Shown here piece by piece: positions 27,379 to 38,257 of a stretch of DNA of 64,000 nucleotides. This stretch comes from Halorubrum halophilum (GTDB lineage Archaea; Halobacteriota; Halobacteria; Halobacteriales; Haloferacaceae). Below the pieces are notes generated by a model that was given only the letters and a program-made list of their open reading frames with translations, did not search any database and had not been told where the DNA came from. Position 1 is the stretch's first letter. Every line of letters starts with the position of its first letter. The position numbers and the translations under genes were made by a program. The DNA is taken from NCBI RefSeq assembly GCF_000739595.1, contig NZ_BBJP01000013.1:160593-224592 (forward strand), in the 5' to 3' direction.

Positions 27379-27553
27379 GATCCTCCACGGGGCGGAACCG
27401 TGACGATCGCTCACCACGGGAGCGGCGTCCGATCGCGTTCCGAAAGCGTCCAGAGCGAGGGACGTAGCTCTCGGCGATCGGTTACGTCGTCACAGTTGGC
27501 GTGCTCAACCGGGGAGGGAAAACGCCAACACCCACCGAGCCGACGGTTTCGGT

Positions 27554-28339
27554 ATGGACGAAAGCGGAGCGGGGAAGGCCGGGGCCGGTGCGGGCCGCGG
27601 TCGGGCCGCGCTCATCGAGGGCGACGCCGAGTTCGACGGCCGCGACGCCGCGCTCCTCCGGGCGGTCCACGAGGCGGGATCGGTCGCGGGTGCGGCCTCA
27701 CAGTTGGGGCGTTCCCGCGCTCGCGCCCTCTCGCGGATCGAGGCGTTGGAGGACGCGTTCGGGGCCCTCGTCGAGCGCCAGCGCGGCGGATCCGGGGGCG
27801 GCGGGAGTCGGCTCTCGGCGGGCGGCCGCGACCTCCTCGACCGGTACGACCGCCTGCAGGCCGTGCTGGCCGCGACCGCGCAGGTGCCGGAGACGGTGCT
27901 CGACGGGACGGTCGCGAGCGTCGACGGCGAACTGGCCGACGTCGACACCGCGATCGGGCAGGTCCGGGGGCTCCACGGCGGAGTGGACGAAGACGGCGAC
28001 GACCGCGACGGGGGGGCGGCCGGTGACGGGGCGGCGATCGGCGACGCCGTGCAAGTGCGGATCGGTGCCGACGCGGTGACGATTTATAAGGCCGATGAGC
28101 GGGTCGACCCGGATTCGACGAGCGCTCGGAACCGGCTCCGCGGCGAGGTCGTCGGAATCGACCCCGGCGAGACCGTCTCGACGGTGACGATCGAAGTAGA
28201 GGGCGTCGCGTTCCGAGTGCTGATCACGGCCGAGAGCGCGGAGCGGCTGGACCTCGACGCGGGCGACGAGGTGGCGATCCGGTGGAAAGCGACCGCGACG
28301 CGGGTCGTCAGCCAGTCGGCGACGCCGGGACGCGAGTAG
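27554..28339 (+). CDS. ModE-like regulator with HTH and TOBE (molybdate/tungstate-binding) domain
   Basis: 261 residues. The N-terminal winged HTH of ModE type (FDGRDAALLRAVHEAGSVAGAASQLGRSRARALSRIEALEDAFG) is followed by a linker. The C-terminal TOBE/MOP-like domain (about 195-255: SARNRLRGEVVGIDPGETVSTVTIEVEGVAFRVLIT) binds oxyanions in relatives. Divergent placement from tupABC suggests control of that operon. TTTATAAGG at 28083 is inside the gene and probably not a promoter. Confidence 0.85.
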   Translation: MDESGAGKAGAGAGRGRAALIEGDAEFDGRDAALLRAVHEAGSVAGAASQLGRSRARALSRIEALEDAFGALVERQRGGSGGGGSRLSAGGRDLLDRYDRLQAVLAATAQVPETVLDGTVASVDGELADVDTAIGQVRGLHGGVDEDGDDRDGGAAGDGAAIGDAVQVRIGADAVTIYKADERVDPDSTSARNRLRGEVVGIDPGETVSTVTIEVEGVAFRVLITAESAERLDLDAGDEVAIRWKATATRVVSQSATPGRE

Positions 28340-28403
28340 GCGAACGGGGCGATTTGGTATATGTAGGGCGAACTAACGTAACAACGTAGTGCAACTATAA
28401 CCC

Positions 28404-28649
28404 GTGAACGAATCAGCAGACGCCTCAACGAGTAAGACAGTGGCCGGAATCGAAACCGAGAACCTCGGGCCCGCAGCGCTGGCGTCCCTAGGCTCCGTCG
28501 GCCTCGCGCTGTACTTCTACTACGTCCGCGGCGACAAGCAGCGCGGCCAGTTCGTCGGCCTGTGGCCGGGCACCATCCTCGGGCTCGCCACCTACCTGCA
28601 ACTAGAGCAGGTCAAGCAGACGCTCGACGAGCACGCCGACGACGACTGA
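28404..28649 (+). CDS. Small membrane protein, GTG start
   Basis: 81 residues. Two hydrophobic segments (about 23-42 and 50-68) separated by YVRGDKQRGQF. The GTG at 28404 fits the reading frame and an upstream TATA-like stretch. A T5 tract at 28673-28677 soon after the stop is a plausible terminator. Family not recognised. Confidence 0.6.
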   Translation: MNESADASTSKTVAGIETENLGPAALASLGSVGLALYFYYVRGDKQRGQFVGLWPGTILGLATYLQLEQVKQTLDEHADDD

Positions 28650-28704
28650 GATCGGCGGCGGACTGCGGCGCCTTTTTCGCCCGCAGACGCCGTGAATCCC
28701 CGAT

Positions 28705-30498
<1,794 letters not shown>

Positions 30499-30710
30499 CA
30501 GTGATCGCCCCGAAAAGGTCGGTTACCTACCGTTCGGCCCGGACGTCAGTTAAGCCTTTCAAAATGCGCGCGCCCAGAGCGCGACGGCGTCGGCGCCCGA
30601 GACCGCCTGCATCTCGTCGCGCTGGCCGACGTCTCTGCGCCGCCGCGACCGTCTGTCACTCGTCCGACGCCCCCGTGGAGTTTAAGACCGTTGCCCCGGA
30701 CGATGAGGAC

Positions 30711-30956
30711 ATGGTCGATATCCTCGCGGAGAACCTCTCCGGGAAGGCGGTGATGAGCGCGGACGGAACGGAGCTTGGGGACCTGTACAACATCACGATG
30801 GACATCAAGTCGGGCGAACTCTCCGACCTGCTCGTGAGCCCTCACGAGCACCTCAGCCCGGAGCGCTCTGGCTTCGACGTCGACGAGATGGGTCGCCTGA
30901 AAGTGCCGGTTGCGAACGTGCAGGCGGTGAAAGACTACATCGTCGTCGCCCGCTGA
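30711..30956 (+). CDS. PRC-barrel domain protein
   Basis: 81 residues, a single PRC-barrel: ENLSGKAVMSADGTELGDLYNITMDIKSGELSDLLV, ending VPVANVQAVKDYIVVAR. Archaeal PRC proteins of this size have been proposed to act with RNA processing or cell division; the role here is unknown. Its stop overlaps the NOB1 start (TGATG), so the two are translated together. GTTTAAG about 27 bases before 30711 supports the start. Confidence 0.85.
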   Translation: MVDILAENLSGKAVMSADGTELGDLYNITMDIKSGELSDLLVSPHEHLSPERSGFDVDEMGRLKVPVANVQAVKDYIVVAR

Positions 30957-31414
30957 TGGAAGTCCTCGACACCTCGGCGTTCATCCACGAGTACACCACG
31001 GACGACGACGTGGTCTCGGTGCCCGAAGTCCACGAGGAACTCACCGGCGAGGGGGCGCTCCGCTTCGACGCGATGGAGGGCTCCGGCATGACGATCCACG
31101 TCCCGGCCCCGGAAGTCCTCGACAACGTGCGACGCGCCGCGCGCGGCTCCGGCGACGCCGCGGAGCTGTCAGACACCGACGCTCGCCTGATCGCGACCGC
31201 CCTCGAACTGAGCGCGACGCTCGTCACCGACGACTACGCGATGCAGAACGTCGCCGAACGGCTCGATATCACCGTCGAAGCGATCGCGCGCGACGGAATC
31301 TCCGAGGAGCGCGAGTGGCGGTTCCAGTGCGTCGGCTGTAACCGAACCTTCGACGAGAACAAGGACCGGTGCCCGATCTGCGGGAGCGATCTGACGCGGA
31401 AGAACCCGGCGTAG
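30956..31414 (+). CDS. nob1: NOB1-family endoribonuclease
   Basis: 152 residues. The N-terminal PIN domain has acidic residues MEVLDTSAF, VPEVHEEL, LSDTDARLIATA and VTDDYAMQN. It is followed by a zinc ribbon with CVGC and CPIC pairs. NOB1 cleaves the 3' end of 16S precursor rRNA during small-subunit maturation. Coupled to the PRC-barrel gene. Confidence 0.93.
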   Translation: MEVLDTSAFIHEYTTDDDVVSVPEVHEELTGEGALRFDAMEGSGMTIHVPAPEVLDNVRRAARGSGDAAELSDTDARLIATALELSATLVTDDYAMQNVAERLDITVEAIARDGISEEREWRFQCVGCNRTFDENKDRCPICGSDLTRKNPA

Positions 31415-31451
31415 CACAGAAAAATTTCGCTTTCTCTTCGGTTTCGAGCCC

Positions 31452-32474
31452 TTAGTCCGCCGACTCCGGTTCGGTCTCGCGCTCTCCGGTCGCGGTTCGA
31501 GCCGCGTTCCCGGCGGCGCTTTCGGACGTGTCGCCGTCTTTGGCTGACCCGTTGGCTGCTTCGGCGTCGCTCGAAAGCGGGGCGGCGAGCGCGTCGGCGT
31601 CGAGCCGGGGAACGCGCTCGCGGAGCCGCCCGGCGACGGCCCGAGCCTCGGCGATCTCCACCTCGGCGACCGCCCGGACGAGCGCGGCGGCCCGCTCCGC
31701 GCGGGCGCGCTGCCACGACTCCTCGCGCGATTGGTACGTGCGGATGGCGCGGAGGAACTCGCGCTGCGAGAACTCCGGCCAGTACGGCGCACAGAAGTAG
31801 ACGGCCGCTTCGTTGCCGTTGGCGTGCCAGGGCAGGAAGTTCGAGGTGCGCTCATCGCCGCCGGTCCGGACGATGAGGTCGACGTCGCGGACCGGGCGGT
31901 CGTACAGCCGGTCCTCGACGGTCTCGACGTCGACGTCGGCGGGTTCGAGGTCGCCGGCGTCGACGTCGCGCGCGATAGCCGACGCCGCGTCGAGCAGCTC
32001 CGTCCGGCCGCCGTACGCCAGCGCGACGTTCAGCGTGAACCGGTCGTTGTCCGCGGTGCGGCGCTCCGCGTAGGCCACCGCGTCGCGCACGCGCTCCGGG
32101 AGGCGGTCCACGTCGCCGATGGCGCGAACACGGACCCCCTGCTCGTGGACGCGGTCGGCGTCGGCGAAATCGCGGAGTTTGTCCTCCAGCAGGTCGAACA
32201 GCGGCTGTAACTCCTCGTCCGGGCGCTCGAAGTTCTCGGTCGAGAACGCGTACAGCGTCAGCTCCGCGACGCCCAGGTCCGCGCACCAGTCGAGCACGCG
32301 CTCGGTGGTGGCGGCGCCGGCGCGGTGGCCGTCGGGCGCGTCGTCGCCGCGTTCGCGGGCGTACCGCCGGTTCCCGTCTTGGATGATCGCGACGTGCGTC
32401 GGCACGTCCTCGATCTCTCGCCGGAGGTGGCGGCGGTACGCGCGCTCGATGCGGTCGCGGAGCCGATCCAACAT
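31452..32474 (-). CDS. uppS: (Poly)prenyl diphosphate synthase, cis type (UppS)
   Basis: 340 residues. HVAIIQDGNRRYA is the conserved HxxxxDGNxR active-site motif. HRAGA, TLYAFSTENF, and the C-terminal LIVRTGGDERTSNFLPWHANGNEAAVYFCAPYWPEF are also family signatures. It condenses IPP onto an allylic primer to make the polyprenyl lipid carrier used in N-glycosylation. The C-terminal 70 residues form an acidic extension beyond the catalytic core. Confidence 0.95.
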   Translation of the reverse strand: MLDRLRDRIERAYRRHLRREIEDVPTHVAIIQDGNRRYARERGDDAPDGHRAGAATTERVLDWCADLGVAELTLYAFSTENFERPDEELQPLFDLLEDKLRDFADADRVHEQGVRVRAIGDVDRLPERVRDAVAYAERRTADNDRFTLNVALAYGGRTELLDAASAIARDVDAGDLEPADVDVETVEDRLYDRPVRDVDLIVRTGGDERTSNFLPWHANGNEAAVYFCAPYWPEFSQREFLRAIRTYQSREESWQRARAERAAALVRAVAEVEIAEARAVAGRLRERVPRLDADALAAPLSSDAEAANGSAKDGDTSESAAGNAARTATGERETEPESAD

Positions 32475-32538
32475 ACGTGCGGACGGACACGACCGAGGGG
32501 TATGTACTTTTATCCTCTGACAGGACGAGTCGCCGCCG

Positions 32539-32904
32539 ATGGACGCCGCCTACGTCTTCGCCGTCGCGTTCCGGCTCGACCCGGACGGGGCGGCAGTCGA
32601 CCCCGACCGATTCGAGACGACGATGGAGGTCCCCGCGAGCGAACCCGACACCGAGGGGTGGCTCTTCTTCCGCAACCGCCTCTGGCGCGGCGAGATCGGC
32701 GACGAACCCTCGTTCCGGACGCTCGCGGGCGATCGCCTCGGCGTCGAGGTCGTCACCGCCGACTTCCGGGAGCTCCGGACCGACCGGGAGTACCTCGACG
32801 CGCTGAAGTCGGAAATCGCCGCGGACCTCGGCCGGTTCAACGCCGACTCGGTCGACGAGGTCCTCCACAAGTACCTCGGGTCGTCGATCCACGTGCGGGG
32901 GTGA
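32539..32904 (+). CDS. LWR-salt protein
   Basis: 121 residues. The motif FFRNRLWRGEIGDE includes the Leu-Trp-Arg that names this haloarchaeal family, usually found next to uppS as here (divergent). The function is unknown. It is followed by 65 bases and then the HAD gene. Confidence 0.8.
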   Translation: MDAAYVFAVAFRLDPDGAAVDPDRFETTMEVPASEPDTEGWLFFRNRLWRGEIGDEPSFRTLAGDRLGVEVVTADFRELRTDREYLDALKSEIAADLGRFNADSVDEVLHKYLGSSIHVRG

Positions 32905-32969
32905 GGAGCCGGCTCGGAAGCGCTCGCCCCCACAACGCACTTATCGATCGACCGCTTACGGACGGCCCC

Positions 32970-33623
32970 ATGGCCGTCGCCGACTACGACTTCCACCTGT
33001 TCGACCTAGACGGGACGCTCGTCGACGCGGAGTGGTCGTACACCCGCGGCGTCTTCGACCGCGTCGGCGACCGGCTCGGCCGCCCCTTCTCCGACCGGGA
33101 GGCGTACGTCCTCTGGCACGGGCTCGGCGGCGCCCGCGGCGGCACCCTCCGCGAGCTCGGGATCGACCCCGACGCCTTCTGGCCGGCGTTCCACGCCGAG
33201 GAGGACCCGATCGCTCGCGCGGAGGCGACGTACCTCCACGACGACGCCGCCCGACTGCTCGACACCGTCGACGACGCCGGCGGGCCGACCGGGCTCGTCA
33301 CCCACTGCCAGCGGTTCCTCGCCGAGCCCGTGCTCGACCGGCTCGACCTCGCCGACAGGTTCGACGCGGTGATCTGCTGTACCGACGAGACGGGCTGGAA
33401 ACCCGACCCGGACCCCATCGAACTGGCGATGACGGACCTCGGGGTCGACCCCCGAACCGACCACGGCTACTACGTCGGCGACGGCGAGAGCGACGTGGGC
33501 GCCGCGTGGAATGCCGGCCTCGACGCGGTCCACGTCGAGCGCGTGGGCCACGAGGACCGCGGGCGGTGCGTGCTCGGCGACCGGCGCGTCAGCCGGCTCG
33601 ACGAACTGCTCGGGCCGACGTGA
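32970..33623 (+). CDS. HAD-family hydrolase
   Basis: 217 residues. HAD motif I FDLDGTLVD, motif II THCQR, motif III lysine in WKPDPDP and motif IV GDGESDVGAAWNAGL are intact, with a helical cap between I and II. Probably a phosphatase of phosphoglycolate-phosphatase type; the substrate is not predictable. Start taken at the ATG giving MAVADYDFHLFDLDG. Confidence 0.9.
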   Translation: MAVADYDFHLFDLDGTLVDAEWSYTRGVFDRVGDRLGRPFSDREAYVLWHGLGGARGGTLRELGIDPDAFWPAFHAEEDPIARAEATYLHDDAARLLDTVDDAGGPTGLVTHCQRFLAEPVLDRLDLADRFDAVICCTDETGWKPDPDPIELAMTDLGVDPRTDHGYYVGDGESDVGAAWNAGLDAVHVERVGHEDRGRCVLGDRRVSRLDELLGPT

Positions 33624-33663
33624 GGACGCCCCGGTTGCGCACCGCGATCGGTCGCGTTCGACG

Positions 33664-33798
33664 CTACGAGCCGGTGACGCCGCGGATCCGCTCTTTGCCG
33701 CACTTCGTACAGCACTCCACGACTTCGTCGGGATCGACCACGACCGCCCGACATTCGTATCGGTGTCGACAGATCAGGCGTTCGATCGTCGCGTGCAT
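33664..33798 (-). CDS. Small cysteine-rich protein
   Basis: 44 residues from ATG 33798, with C10-H12 and ECCTKCGKE, a plausible small zinc-binding fold. A TATTTATTAC box about 27 bases upstream (33821-33831) supports a leaderless transcript from this ATG, so I believe it despite the small size. The same frame is open to an ATG at 33870, which I reject. Function unknown. Confidence 0.5.
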   Translation of the reverse strand: MHATIERLICRHRYECRAVVVDPDEVVECCTKCGKERIRGVTGS

Positions 33799-33913
33799 AT
33801 CGAAACAACCACACGACGAGCGTAATAAATACTGTGTAGTTACGCACTTATACACGTAATATAGGCTCAAACAATCACTTAGTATTCTTCTGAGAGCCCA
33901 GATACTGTGTGAT

Positions 33914-34360
33914 ATGGTCGAGAAGAAAACGTTCGAACTGTTCGGAAGCGATCACACCCGCCGATCACGACCCCTCGTCCGCGACCGAAACGGTCGTGAG
34001 GCGCCGGGCGGAATCGTGTGTATGACGAAGTGGCTCCACAGCGGCCGACGCCGTGACCTGTGTGCGCTGCTGTACGACGCCGGCGAGCTGCGGGCGCAGT
34101 CGCTGAAGAGCCGGCTCGAATCGCACTACGACGAGCGGATCGAGCCCCGATCCTTCTACGCCACGCTGACCTCGCTCGTGGAGTCGGGGTTCCTCGATCG
34201 GCGGACCGAGGGGCTGGCGGACGTGTACGCGCTCACCGAGGCGGGCGAGGAGGCCCTCCTCGATCACTACGACTGGCTCTCGGCGAGGATCGAAGAGGGT
34301 GGATCCGACGGACTCTCGATCGACCGCGCCGGCGCCGGTGGTCCCAACCTCAAGGATTAA
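33914..34360 (+). CDS. PadR-like winged-helix regulator
   Basis: 148 residues. WLHSGRRRDLCALLYDAGELRAQSLKSRLESHYDERIEPRSFYATLTSLVESGFLDRRTEGLADVYALTEAGEEALLDHY is a PadR/MarR-like winged helix. The start at 33914 is supported by a TTAGTATTC box about 27 bases upstream; ATG 34022 is the alternative and may be the conserved one. It lies 25 bases before nikR, possibly co-transcribed. Confidence 0.75.
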   Translation: MVEKKTFELFGSDHTRRSRPLVRDRNGREAPGGIVCMTKWLHSGRRRDLCALLYDAGELRAQSLKSRLESHYDERIEPRSFYATLTSLVESGFLDRRTEGLADVYALTEAGEEALLDHYDWLSARIEEGGSDGLSIDRAGAGGPNLKD

Positions 34361-34385
34361 CAATATCGGTGCGTTCGATTAATAT

Positions 34386-34871
34386 ATGACAGTCGTCAGC
34401 GTCTCGATGCCAGAGGAGCTGTTGGAGCGGCTCGACCGGTTCGCGGACGAACACGGCTACACCGGGCGCAGCGAGGTCGTCCGCGAGGCCTCCCGGAATC
34501 TCCTCGGCGAGTTCGAGGACGCGAAGCTGGAGGACAGGGACCTGATGGCGGTGGTGACCGTGCTCTTCGACTACGAGACCACGAGCGTCGAGGAACGGAT
34601 GATGCGGCTCCGCCACGAACACGAGGGACTCGTCGCCTCCAACTTCCACAGCCACGTCGGCTCGCGGTACTGTATGGAGCTGTTCGTACTCGAAGGCCGG
34701 TTAGCGGACATCTCGACGTTCGTCGGGAAGGTCCGCGCGACGAAGGACACCCTCACGGTCGACTACAGCGTGACGCCCGTCGACGAGTTCGGCGCTGACA
34801 ACGTGCCCACGGCCGCGGAGGGAGACGGCCACGGACACGGTCACGACGGCGGACGCGAGCCCGACGACTGA
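34386..34871 (+). CDS. nikR: NikR-type ribbon-helix-helix regulator
   Basis: 161 residues. An N-terminal RHH ([33 protein letters not shown]) is followed by an ACT-like metal-binding domain. The H...HSH....C nickel-ligand pattern occurs in [31 protein letters not shown]. The C-terminus is a His/Gly-rich tail that could also bind metal. It represses nickel uptake in relatives; no nickel transporter gene is in this window. ATTAACAATAT about 27 bases upstream is a TATA candidate. Confidence 0.9.
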   Translation: MTVVSVSMPEELLERLDRFADEHGYTGRSEVVREASRNLLGEFEDAKLEDRDLMAVVTVLFDYETTSVEERMMRLRHEHEGLVASNFHSHVGSRYCMELFVLEGRLADISTFVGKVRATKDTLTVDYSVTPVDEFGADNVPTAAEGDGHGHGHDGGREPDD

Positions 34872-34897
34872 TCGAGGACCGCCGCCGCCGTACCGCT

Positions 34898-35839
34898 TCA
34901 TCTGCCTCCGCGGTCCGCCTCGGCGTCCGCGACCACGCCGACGAACGGTACCACGAACCCGACGACGTAGCCGGCGAGGTGCGCGAACACGTTGCTGCCG
35001 AACGGGACGAGCACCAGCGATCCGATCACGCCGGCGGCCGCGACGCTCGCACCCGTGACGTACAGGAGTTCGCGCTCCGGAGACAGATCGAGACCCGCCA
35101 CCCGCGGGCGACCGACCGCGGCGTACAACCCGACCGCGGCGATCGCCGCGCCGACCGCGAACAGCGACCCCACGGTCGGGAGCGGCGGGAAGTAGCCGGC
35201 GCCGCTCGGCGCGAGGTACGCGAGCGCGAGCGACGCGAAGACGGCGACGACCGACCAGCGAGGGTCGACGCCGGCAGAGCCCTCGCCCCGGATCTGATCG
35301 CTTTCAGCGGCCAGCGCGGCGAACCAGACGGCGACGAGGTAGCCGAGGAGTGCGCTGTTCACGTCCGAGAAGCCGGCGGTCGGCGCGTCCGTCACGCCGC
35401 CGAGCGCGACGACGGTCGCCCACGCGGAGACGAGCGGGACGACCGCGAGGTAGACGGCGGCGGACCCGAGGAGCCGCCGGCGCCAGCCGGCGACGACCGA
35501 GAGGGGGTACGCGACCGCGACGAGCAACCAGTAGTTGACGACGTTGTCGGCGAGGTGGGCCGCGTCCGCGTGGACGAAGCTCGATGCGAACGCGGTCCAC
35601 AGCGCCCATCGGCTCTCGAACACGCCTTCGGTCGCCAGCGAGAACCGCCACGCCTCGACGCCGGGGAGCAGGCTCACGCCGACCAACAGCGCCGGGAGCG
35701 GGAGGGCGACGAGCGCCAGCTCCGCCGGCGGCCGGGACCGGACGGCGGCGAGAACGGACGCGAGCAGGCCGCGGAGGGTGGGCGAATCCGAATCGGTGGA
35801 GTCGCGGCCGCGCTCACCCCGATCGCCGTCAGCCGACAT
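34898..35839 (-). CDS. Rhomboid-family intramembrane protein, altered active-site motif
   Basis: 313 residues with at least six membrane segments. DAAHLADNVVNYWL, GFSDVNSALLGYL and FAHLAGYVVGFVVPF correspond to the rhomboid HxxxN-like loop, serine loop and histidine helix. The usual GxSG is GFSD here, so the catalytic serine is present but the following glycine, part of the oxyanion region, is aspartate. It may be a protease or an inactive relative. Confidence 0.78.
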   Translation of the reverse strand: MSADGDRGERGRDSTDSDSPTLRGLLASVLAAVRSRPPAELALVALPLPALLVGVSLLPGVEAWRFSLATEGVFESRWALWTAFASSFVHADAAHLADNVVNYWLLVAVAYPLSVVAGWRRRLLGSAAVYLAVVPLVSAWATVVALGGVTDAPTAGFSDVNSALLGYLVAVWFAALAAESDQIRGEGSAGVDPRWSVVAVFASLALAYLAPSGAGYFPPLPTVGSLFAVGAAIAAVGLYAAVGRPRVAGLDLSPERELLYVTGASVAAAGVIGSLVLVPFGSNVFAHLAGYVVGFVVPFVGVVADAEADRGGR

Positions 35840-35848
35840 CCGGCTCCC

Positions 35849-38152
35849 CTACGGCGTCGCCGGGCGGACGCTCTCGAGCGCCGCCGCGAAGTCGTCGGCC
35901 GTGATCGAGACCTCGTCGGCGTGGTCGTTGGCCGCCTCGCCGTGCTCGTCGGCGACGCGCTCGATGGCGATCAGGGCGGCCTCCCGGCACAGCGACGCGA
36001 TCTCGGCGCCGGAGTATCCCTCGGTCTCGTCGGCGAGGTACTCCAGATCGACGCCCTCGACGAGGGGCTTCGAGCGGGTGTGCACGTCGAGGATCTTCCG
36101 ACGCGCCTCGCGGTCGGGCTCGGGGACCTCGATGTGGGTCTCCAGTCGTCCGGGCCGGAGCAGCGCGGGATCGAGCGCGTTCCGCCGATTCGTCGCCGCG
36201 AGCACGACGAGGTTCGGGTTGTCGCTCGCGCGGTCCAGCTCCGTGAGAAGCTGGGAGACCACGCGTTCGCCGACGCCCGAACTATCTCCGCCGGCCGCGT
36301 CGCGGTCGGCCGCGATCGCATCGATCTCGTCGAAGAAGATGATCGCGGGCGCCGCCTGCCGGGCGCGGTCGAAGAGGTCCCGGACCGCCTTCTCGGACTC
36401 CCCAACGTACCGATCGAGTAATTCGGGCCCGGCCACCTGAATGAAGTTGACGCCGCTCTCGCCGGCGATCGCTCGGGCGAGGAGGGTCTTCCCAGTGCCG
36501 GGCGGTCCGTGAAGCAGGATCCCTGTCGGCGGGTCGGCGTCGGCGGCCTCGAAGAGCGGGCCGTAGGTCAGCGGCCACGTCACCGCGCGCTCCAGCTTCT
36601 CTTTGGCCTCCGGGAGCCCGCCCACGTCGGAGAAGTCGGTAGTCGGCTGCTCGGCGACGTACTCGCGCATCGCGCTCGGCTCGACGCTCGCGTGGGCCGC
36701 CTCGAAGTCCGCCTTCCCGACGGTCACGTCGTCGAGCGCCTTCGCGTCCGACTCGCGGGCGCGCCGCAGCGCGGTCATCGCCGCCTCCTGCGCGAGCCCC
36801 TCGATGTCGGCGCCGACGAACCCGTGAGTCCGAGCCGCGATGCGGTCCAAGTCCACGTCGTCCGCGAGCGGCATCCGGCGCGTGTGCACGTCGAGGATCT
36901 GTCGCCGACCGGCCTCGCCGGGAACCCCGATTTCGATCTCGCGGTCGAACCGGCCGCCCCGCCTGAGCGCGGGGTCGAGGGTGTCGACCCGGTTGGTCGC
37001 GCCGATGACGATCACGTCCCCGCGGGCGTCGAGCCCGTCCATCAGCGAGAGCAGCTGTCCCACGACGCGGTTCTCCACGTCGCCGCCGTCGTCCCGTTTT
37101 CCCGCGATCGAGTCGATCTCGTCGAAGAAGATGATCGCGGGCGCCTCCTCGCTGGCGCGCTCGAACACGTCCCGCAGACGCTCCTCCGACTCGCCTTTGT
37201 ACTTCGACATGATCTCCGGGCCGTCGACGGTGATGAACGTCGCGTCGACCTCGTTGGCGACGGCGCGGGCGATCAGCGTCTTCCCGGTGCCCGGGGGACC
37301 GTGGAGCAGGACGCCCTTCGGCGGGTCGATCCCGAGGCGGGTGAACACGCCGGGCTCCGAGAGGGGGAGTTCGATCGTCTCGCGGACCAGCTCCAGCTCC
37401 TCGTCGAGCCCGCCGATGTCCTCGTAGGTCGCGCCCGCGGTGTGCTCTTCCGGAGGCGCGGTGTCGTCGCCGGTCGGTCGTGCGTCGGTTCCGGTGCCGG
37501 TCTCGGGGGCGTCGCTTCCGGCCGTCTCGCTTCCGGTACCGCCGCTCCCGGCGGATCGGCCCCTCGGGGTATCGCCGCCCGACCGCGATCCGGAGGCGGT
37601 CCCGCGGTCCCTCCCGGCGGCCGCGTCGGACCCCGACCCATCTTCGTCCGCGTAGGTCACCGACACGTCGGTCCGGTTCGTGACGCGGACCGTCCCCGCC
37701 GGCTTCGTCTCGGCGACGACGAACCGGATCCCGCCGAGCCGCTCGACGTGAACCGCCTCGCCCTCGGTGACGGGGCGGTCGCGGAGGTCGCGAGCGAGCG
37801 CGCGCTCGACCACGTCACGGCTCACGTCGACGTCGGCGAGCTCCGCGGGCGCGGTGAGCACGACGCGGTCGGCATCCTCGACGTCGACGGGGCCGACGGT
37901 GACAGTGTCGCCGACCTTCACCCCGGCGTTCGCGCGGGTGTCGGCGTCGATGAGGACGGACCCCTCTCGGGCGTCCGCGCCGCCGGGCCACACCTTCGCG
38001 ACCGCGGTGCGCTCGCCGCGGATCTCGACGGTGTCGCCGCTGAGGAGGCCGAGTCGCTTCCGGGAGGGTTCGGGGAGCCGAGCGATGCCCCGGCCCGCGT
38101 CCCGCTTCTCGGCGGCACGCACCGTGAGCCGGAGGCCGGCGGTGTCGTTCAT
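35849..38152 (-). CDS. CDC48-type AAA+ ATPase
   Basis: 767 residues: an N-terminal CDC48 double-psi barrel (about 1-165), then a Ser/Gly/Asp-rich linker (about 170-245), unusual in length, and two AAA modules. Each AAA module has [18 protein letters not shown] Walker B and arginine-finger regions. The protein unfolds substrates, probably for the proteasome. ATG at 38152 was chosen because CATAAAG lies about 27 bases upstream; an in-frame ATG six codons earlier is possible. Confidence 0.93.
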   Translation of the reverse strand: MNDTAGLRLTVRAAEKRDAGRGIARLPEPSRKRLGLLSGDTVEIRGERTAVAKVWPGGADAREGSVLIDADTRANAGVKVGDTVTVGPVDVEDADRVVLTAPAELADVDVSRDVVERALARDLRDRPVTEGEAVHVERLGGIRFVVAETKPAGTVRVTNRTDVSVTYADEDGSGSDAAAGRDRGTASGSRSGGDTPRGRSAGSGGTGSETAGSDAPETGTGTDARPTGDDTAPPEEHTAGATYEDIGGLDEELELVRETIELPLSEPGVFTRLGIDPPKGVLLHGPPGTGKTLIARAVANEVDATFITVDGPEIMSKYKGESEERLRDVFERASEEAPAIIFFDEIDSIAGKRDDGGDVENRVVGQLLSLMDGLDARGDVIVIGATNRVDTLDPALRRGGRFDREIEIGVPGEAGRRQILDVHTRRMPLADDVDLDRIAARTHGFVGADIEGLAQEAAMTALRRARESDAKALDDVTVGKADFEAAHASVEPSAMREYVAEQPTTDFSDVGGLPEAKEKLERAVTWPLTYGPLFEAADADPPTGILLHGPPGTGKTLLARAIAGESGVNFIQVAGPELLDRYVGESEKAVRDLFDRARQAAPAIIFFDEIDAIAADRDAAGGDSSGVGERVVSQLLTELDRASDNPNLVVLAATNRRNALDPALLRPGRLETHIEVPEPDREARRKILDVHTRSKPLVEGVDLEYLADETEGYSGAEIASLCREAALIAIERVADEHGEAANDHADEVSITADDFAAALESVRPATP

Positions 38153-38257
38153 ACGCTCCGTTCCGGCCACTGACCCTTTATGCTTACCCGCCGCTGGTCC
38201 CGCTTCCCTTCACCGCCGACCGCAACCCCCTTACCCCGGCCGAACCCGTCGTTCGGT

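Noticed and set aside
34355..34385. NikR autoregulatory site before nikR
   Set aside because: ATTAA...TTAAT pairs are only five bases and the region is AT-rich; too weak to call.
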